The notes beneath the pieces are model-generated. The model searched no databases. It saw only the letters and a program-made list of their open reading frames with translations, and was not told the DNA's origin. Of a stretch of DNA of 9,712 nt, positions 6,049 to 9,712 are shown piece by piece. The stretch lies in contig CAMHCL010000053.1 of assembly GCA_946183625.1 (NCBI GenBank), positions 1-9,712 on the forward strand. The letters run 5' to 3'. Source of the DNA: an uncultured Lachnospiraceae bacterium. GTDB lineage: Bacteria; Bacillota; Clostridia; Lachnospirales; Lachnospiraceae. Each line of letters opens with the position of its first letter. Within the stretch, counting starts at the first letter, position 1. A program made the position numbers and the translations under genes.

Positions 6049-7622
6049 AATGCACCCTTGCCCTTTATAGCTTTCTTAAGTGCAGCATCAAATTCCTCTA
6101 CAGTCTTAACAGTAATACCTGTTGCACCCATTGCATCAGCAACCTTTGCAAAATCAGTTTTATCATTAAGAATTGTGTTTGAATATCTCTTTCCGTAGAA
6201 CAGAGTCTGCCACTGACGAACCATACCCAGCACATGATTATTGATAACAACCTCTATAACATGCAGATCTTCTCTTGCTGCTGTTGCCATCTCATTCATG
6301 TTCATACGGAAACATCCATCACCTGCTATATTGATAACAGTCTTGTCAGGACAGCCTGACTTAGCACCGATTGCAGCACCAAGACCATAACCCATGGTTC
6401 CAAGTCCACCTGATGATAGGAACTGTCTAGGAGCCTTGTAATTATAGTACTGTGCAGCCCACATCTGATGCTGTCCTACATCTGTTGTGATGATGGCATT
6501 ACCCTTGGTCTGCTCGTAGATCTTAGTTATGATAGCAGGACCTGTCAAATGTTCCATATCATAGCTGAGAGGATATGCTTCCTTCATAGCCTGGATCTCA
6601 TTGTTCCACTCAGTCTTCTTTGAAGCCTTAAGAAGTACATTTAACCTCTTGAGAATCTCATTTGCATCACCAATGATCTTAGCATCAACATCGATATTCT
6701 TGTTGATCTCTGCTGCATCAATATCTATATGAAGGATCTTCGCATTCTTCGCAAATGTTGATGCGTCACCAATAACTCTGTCAGAGAATCTTGCACCAAC
6801 AACTATTAAAAGATCCGCCTTATTAACGCCTAAGTTGGATGTCTTAGTTCCATGCATACCGATCATACCAGTGTAATTCTTCTTGGTACCATCATATGCA
6901 CCCTTACCCATAAGAGTATCGCAAACTGGTGCGTCAATCTTCTTAACGAATTTAGCAAGCTCTGCTGATGCGCCTGAAGCAGTTACACCACCACCTACAA
7001 GTACATATGGACGCTTTGAATTATTGATGAGCTCTGCTGCTCTCTCAACATCAGAATCCTTGATGGTCGCTGTGACAGGCTTGATAGGTTCAGGCTTCTT
7101 ATATGTATATTCAGCTTTATTTGCTGTAACATCCTTAGTGATATCTACAAGCACAGGACCTGGACGGCCTGTCTTTGCAATAGTAAATGCACGTCTGATA
7201 GTATCAGCCAGCTCATGGATGTTCTTTACGATGAAGCTGTGCTTTGTTACAGGCATAACAACTCCGGCTATATCAACCTCCTGGAAGCTATCCTTTCCGA
7301 GCATAGCAATTCCAACGTTTGCTGTGATAGCTACCAAAGGAATAGAATCCATATATGCTGTAGCGATACCTGTTACAAGGTTAGTTGCTCCAGGGCCTGA
7401 TGTTGCAAGACATACACCAACCTTACCAGTTGCTCTTGCGTATCCATCTGCAGCATGGCTTGCGCCCTGCTCATGGGATGTAAGTACATGATGTATTTCA
7501 TCACTATGCTTATATAATTCATCATATATGTTCAGGATAGTTCCACCCGGATAACCGAATACTGTATCAACTCCCTGCTCTTTTAAACATTCAATAACGA
7601 TCTGTGAACCTGTTAATTGCAT
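6036..7622 (-). CDS. ilvB: Acetolactate synthase large subunit, C-terminally truncated by frameshift
   Basis: IlvB condenses two pyruvates to acetolactate, or pyruvate with 2-ketobutyrate to acetohydroxybutyrate, using ThDP, Mg2+ and FAD. The three ThDP-enzyme domains are present. The PYR domain has catalytic Glu51 in SHEQGASHAADGYAR. The central domain contains GARFSDRVIGD at 276-286. The PP domain has GDG at 434-436 leading to NNHVLGMVRQWQ at 461-472. The protein stops at residue 528 after KGKGAFLID, about 30 residues short of the usual 550-570. The missing tail (VWPMVAPG and beyond) is legible in another frame immediately downstream. About six or seven expected residues between LID and KVWPMV are absent, so a deletion near 17 nt fits better than a single-base error. 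GGAG lies 9 nt before the ATG. ilvD is 15 nt upstream; no ilvN regulatory subunit follows. Whether the truncated enzyme works is unknown. Confidence 0.93.
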   Translation of the reverse strand: MQLTGSQIVIECLKEQGVDTVFGYPGGTILNIYDELYKHSDEIHHVLTSHEQGASHAADGYARATGKVGVCLATSGPGATNLVTGIATAYMDSIPLVAITANVGIAMLGKDSFQEVDIAGVVMPVTKHSFIVKNIHELADTIRRAFTIAKTGRPGPVLVDITKDVTANKAEYTYKKPEPIKPVTATIKDSDVERAAELINNSKRPYVLVGGGVTASGASAELAKFVKKIDAPVCDTLMGKGAYDGTKKNYTGMIGMHGTKTSNLGVNKADLLIVVGARFSDRVIGDASTFAKNAKILHIDIDAAEINKNIDVDAKIIGDANEILKRLNVLLKASKKTEWNNEIQAMKEAYPLSYDMEHLTGPAIITKIYEQTKGNAIITTDVGQHQMWAAQYYNYKAPRQFLSSGGLGTMGYGLGAAIGAKSGCPDKTVINIAGDGCFRMNMNEMATAAREDLHVIEVVINNHVLGMVRQWQTLFYGKRYSNTILNDKTDFAKVADAMGATGITVKTVEEFDAALKKAIKGKGAFLID

Positions 7623-7637
7623 TTCACTTCACTCCTT

Positions 7638-9311
7638 TTAGTTATTCTTAGGTATCTCAAGGATTGCTCCACGGTTACCGCTTGTAACCATAGATGCATA
7701 GCGTGCCAGGTAACCTGTTGTAACCTTTGGCTCACGTGGTGTCCATGCTTCCTTACGCTTTGCAAGTTCCTCGTCACTTACCTTAAGTGTGATCGAATAA
7801 TTGTTGATATCTATTTCAATCAGGTCTCCCTCTTCTACAAGTGCAATAGGTCCGCCTACTGCTGCTTCAGGAGATACATGGCCGATAGAAGCTCCTCGGC
7901 TTGCGCCTGAAAATCTACCATCTGTTATAAGAGCAACTGTGCTTCCAAGTCCCATACCTGCAATTGCAGATGTTGGATTAAGCATTTCTCTCATACCAGG
8001 TCCACCCTTTGGTCCTTCATAACGGATGACGACTACATCACCATCTACTATCTTTCCACCAAGGATTGCTGCAATAGCATCCTCTTCTGAATCAAAGACT
8101 CTTGCAGGTCCTTCATGCTTAAGCATTTCAGGAACGACTGCGGATCTCTTAACAACAGAACCATCTGGTGCAAGATTTCCCTTAAGGACTGCAAGTCCAC
8201 CAGTCTTTGAATATGGATTATCTGTAGGTCTGATAACCTCAGGATTTCTATTAACTGATGACTTAACTGCTTCTCCGATAGTCTTACCAGTTACAGTCAT
8301 ACAATCTTCATTTATAAGTCCTATATCACACAGCTCCTTAACTACTGCATAAACACCACCAGCCTCATTAAGGTCTTCCATATATGTAGGACCTGCAGGT
8401 GCCAGATGGCACAGGTTAGGTGTCTTCTCACTGATTGGATTAGCAAATGATATATCAAAATCAAATCCGATCTCATGAGCGATTGCTGGCAGATGAAGCA
8501 TGGAGTTGGTAGAACAACCCAGCGCCATATCTACTGTAAGCGCATTAAGGATTGCATCCTTTGTGATGATATCTCTAGGGCGGATATTCTTCTCAAGCAT
8601 ATCCATAACAGCATATCCAGCCTTCTTAGCAAGACGAAGTCTCTCTGAATAAACTGCAGGGATTGTTCCATTTCCAGGAAGTCCCATACCAAGAACCTCT
8701 GTAAGGCAGTTCATGGAATTAGCTGTGTACATACCTGAACATGAACCACATGTAGGACATACCTTTTCCTCAAACTCTAATACTTCTGCATCATCAATCT
8801 TACCTGCTGTACGCTCTCCTACAGCCTCGAACATGGATGAAAGACTTCTCTTCCTTCCATGGATATGACCAGCAAGCATAGGTCCGCCTGATACAAATAC
8901 AGTAGGAACATTTACTCTTGCTGCAGCCATAAGAAGGCCAGGTACATTTTTATCACAATTAGGGATCATTACAAGAGCATCAAACTGATGAGCGATTGCC
9001 ATAGCTTCTGTAGAATCAGCAATCAGGTCTCTTGTCACCAGACTATACTTCATACCTATATGACCCATGGCAATACCATCGCAGACGGCTATAGCTGGGA
9101 ACATAACAGGTGTTCCACCTGCTTCTGCCACACCAAGTTTCACGGCTTCTGCAATCTTGTCAAGGTTCATATGTCCCGGTACTATCTCATTATAAGAACA
9201 TACGATACCAACCATAGGTTTTTTGATTTCTTCAGCAGTATATCCAAGTGCGTTCAGAAGTGAACGAGCTGGTGCCTGCTGTAATCCACATTTCATGTTA
9301 TCGCTCTGCAT
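7638..9311 (-). CDS. ilvD: Dihydroxyacid dehydratase
   Basis: IlvD dehydrates 2,3-dihydroxyisovalerate and 2,3-dihydroxy-3-methylvalerate to the 2-keto acids, the third common step to valine, leucine and isoleucine. With the chosen start it has 557 residues. PNCDK places a cluster cysteine at 119, and CPTCGSCSGMYTANSM (from 185) holds C185, C188 and C191. The DGRFSGASRG-type block near the C-terminus is present. The first ligand position of [2Fe-2S] homologues is replaced by the PGH motif (45-47), as in E. coli IlvD, suggesting the oxygen-labile [4Fe-4S] type and an anaerobic host. I chose the ATG at 9311, because AAGGAG (9326-9321) lies 9 nt upstream; a TTG at 9320 directly abuts that site and cannot use it. 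It begins MQSDNMK, like family members. ilvB follows after 15 nt. Confidence 0.95.
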   Translation of the reverse strand: MQSDNMKCGLQQAPARSLLNALGYTAEEIKKPMVGIVCSYNEIVPGHMNLDKIAEAVKLGVAEAGGTPVMFPAIAVCDGIAMGHIGMKYSLVTRDLIADSTEAMAIAHQFDALVMIPNCDKNVPGLLMAAARVNVPTVFVSGGPMLAGHIHGRKRSLSSMFEAVGERTAGKIDDAEVLEFEEKVCPTCGSCSGMYTANSMNCLTEVLGMGLPGNGTIPAVYSERLRLAKKAGYAVMDMLEKNIRPRDIITKDAILNALTVDMALGCSTNSMLHLPAIAHEIGFDFDISFANPISEKTPNLCHLAPAGPTYMEDLNEAGGVYAVVKELCDIGLINEDCMTVTGKTIGEAVKSSVNRNPEVIRPTDNPYSKTGGLAVLKGNLAPDGSVVKRSAVVPEMLKHEGPARVFDSEEDAIAAILGGKIVDGDVVVIRYEGPKGGPGMREMLNPTSAIAGMGLGSTVALITDGRFSGASRGASIGHVSPEAAVGGPIALVEEGDLIEIDINNYSITLKVSDEELAKRKEAWTPREPKVTTGYLARYASMVTSGNRGAILEIPKNN

Positions 9312-9316
9312 AATGA

Positions 9317-9520
9317 TCAACTCCTTTTTTTATTTGAGATTTTATTCTTTCTATACATATCAAATCCGATTGCAAATGTAATGACACTTACCAAACTAAC
9401 TGCCGCGAGTATTACAAGAAGTAAATGCAGCTTCGCCACTGCCCTGAAAAGGCATATACCTATAATACCCAGAAAACAGATAATGTATATTATACTTGTC
9501 AGGTACCAGAAGTCTCTCAA
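9317..9520 (-). CDS. Two-helix membrane segment, probably the 3' half of a frameshifted gene
   Basis: From a TTG at 9520 this frame encodes 67 residues with two clear hydrophobic stretches (about 8-26 and 32-53) and a basic tail (RKNKISNKKRS). This is the pattern of a small helical-hairpin membrane protein. The TTG has only a weak GGA upstream. The frame stays open a further 54 nt upstream without an ATG, until a TAG. The preceding frame (9710-9396) overlaps by 125 nt and would join it naturally near 9525 with a one-base shift, giving a soluble domain followed by two membrane helices. I therefore think this is the second half of one broken or mis-sequenced gene, although a separate small membrane protein cannot be excluded. 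The family is not recognised. Its stop lies in the ilvD ribosome site, so it is probably in the ilv operon. Confidence 0.5.
   Translation of the reverse strand: MRDFWYLTSIIYIICFLGIIGICLFRAVAKLHLLLVILAAVSLVSVITFAIGFDMYRKNKISNKKRS
9321..9326 (-). promoter_or_regulatory. Ribosome binding site that sets the ilvD start
   Basis: AAGGAG on the minus strand lies 9 nt before the ATG at 9311, so the three-residue extension from the TTG at 9320 is unlikely. The stop codon of the preceding small reading frame (9319-9317) lies just after this site, so translation of the two may be coupled. Confidence 0.8.
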
Positions 9521-9710
9521 GTCTGTCCATGAGCAATTTGTAATCGTTGATGTTTCTATCTATATATAAAGTAACGGTAACTATCTTACTGGACATGTTG
9601 AGAATCTCACACTCGACCACGGTTCTGTCAAAATCATACGAGATATAATGAACCTTCAAGATCTTACATCCCAGTTCCATCTCTCTCTGATCGTCGAGTA
9701 TTTCTCTCAT
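9396..9710 (-). CDS. Hypothetical protein, N-terminal half of a probable frameshifted gene (possibly partial at the window edge)
   Basis: This frame gives 104 residues from the ATG at 9710. The frame is still open at the window edge, so the true start may lie outside; no ribosome site can be seen. Residues about 10-67 look like a small alpha/beta soluble domain (ECEILNMSSKIVTVTLYIDR, then a charged helix KLLMDRLERL). After about residue 70 the sequence becomes less protein-like, while the +1 frame takes over with two membrane helices. The likely original product is this domain fused to that membrane hairpin. I recognise no family. Only the first two thirds of this frame is probably genuine. 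Confidence 0.5.
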   Translation of the reverse strand: MREILDDQREMELGCKILKVHYISYDFDRTVVECEILNMSSKIVTVTLYIDRNINDYKLLMDRLERLLVPDKYNIHYLFSGYYRYMPFQGSGEAAFTSCNTRGS

Positions 9711-9712
9711 TA

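Noticed and set aside
6030..6060. Programmed +1 frameshifting to rescue IlvB
   Set aside because: GAT-TGA-T superficially resembles the RF2 site. However, Asp tRNA slippage onto ATT is poor, there is no Shine-Dalgarno element at the RF2 spacing, and the joined product would still miss several conserved residues.
6883..7491. Long plus-strand open frame opposite ilvB
   Set aside because: It lies entirely antisense to conserved acetolactate synthase codons, has no ribosome site, and its low-complexity Ala/Ser/Thr/Val-rich product is typical of a reverse-strand shadow.
9312..9320. TTG start for ilvD giving three extra residues
   Set aside because: The TTG touches the AAGGAG site with no spacing, whereas the ATG at 9311 has 9 nt and matches the family N-terminus.

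Overview
The window looks like a chromosomal segment from a low-to-moderate G+C Firmicute, most likely a Lachnospiraceae member of the Butyrivibrio/Pseudobutyrivibrio kind. The reasons are strong AGGAGG-type ribosome binding sites, frequent ATA isoleucine codons, very AT-rich spacers, the protein flavour, and the clustering of serC and serA with a DUF1015 gene. The genus is inference; family level is as far as I would go. All recognisable genes lie on the minus strand, so transcription runs from high to low coordinates. I see no mobile element, tRNA, rRNA or CRISPR.

Layout in transcription order: (1) 9712-9317 holds a small membrane-type gene that appears split between two reading frames. Its stop lies in the ribosome binding site of ilvD. 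(2) ilvD (9311-7638) and ilvB (7622-6036) encode dihydroxyacid dehydratase and the large subunit of acetolactate synthase. The ilvB frame closes early, and the conserved C-terminal tail of the family is still readable in another frame just downstream (6040-5963). (3) An AT-rich spacer of about 130 bp (5962-5834) probably carries the promoter of the next unit. (4) A tight five-gene unit follows: serC (5833-4745), serA (4745-3582), asd (3564-2503), a small P-loop kinase of unknown substrate (2475-1903) and a DUF1015 protein (1888-656). It ends at a clear intrinsic terminator (622-589). (5) A good sigma-A promoter (578-550) then drives glgB (504 to the window edge), which encodes glycogen branching enzyme.

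The genes make a coherent amino-acid module. SerA and SerC turn 3-phosphoglycerate into phosphoserine, Asd makes aspartate semialdehyde for the Thr/Met/Lys branch, and IlvB and IlvD carry out two shared steps of Val/Ile/Leu synthesis. No phosphoserine phosphatase is visible. The two uncharacterised genes in the ser operon, the DUF1015 protein with its DGHHR motif and the P-loop kinase, are the best candidates for new biology. The two apparent frameshifts (ilvB 3' end and the gene before ilvD) could be genuine decay or sequence/assembly error; the window alone cannot decide.
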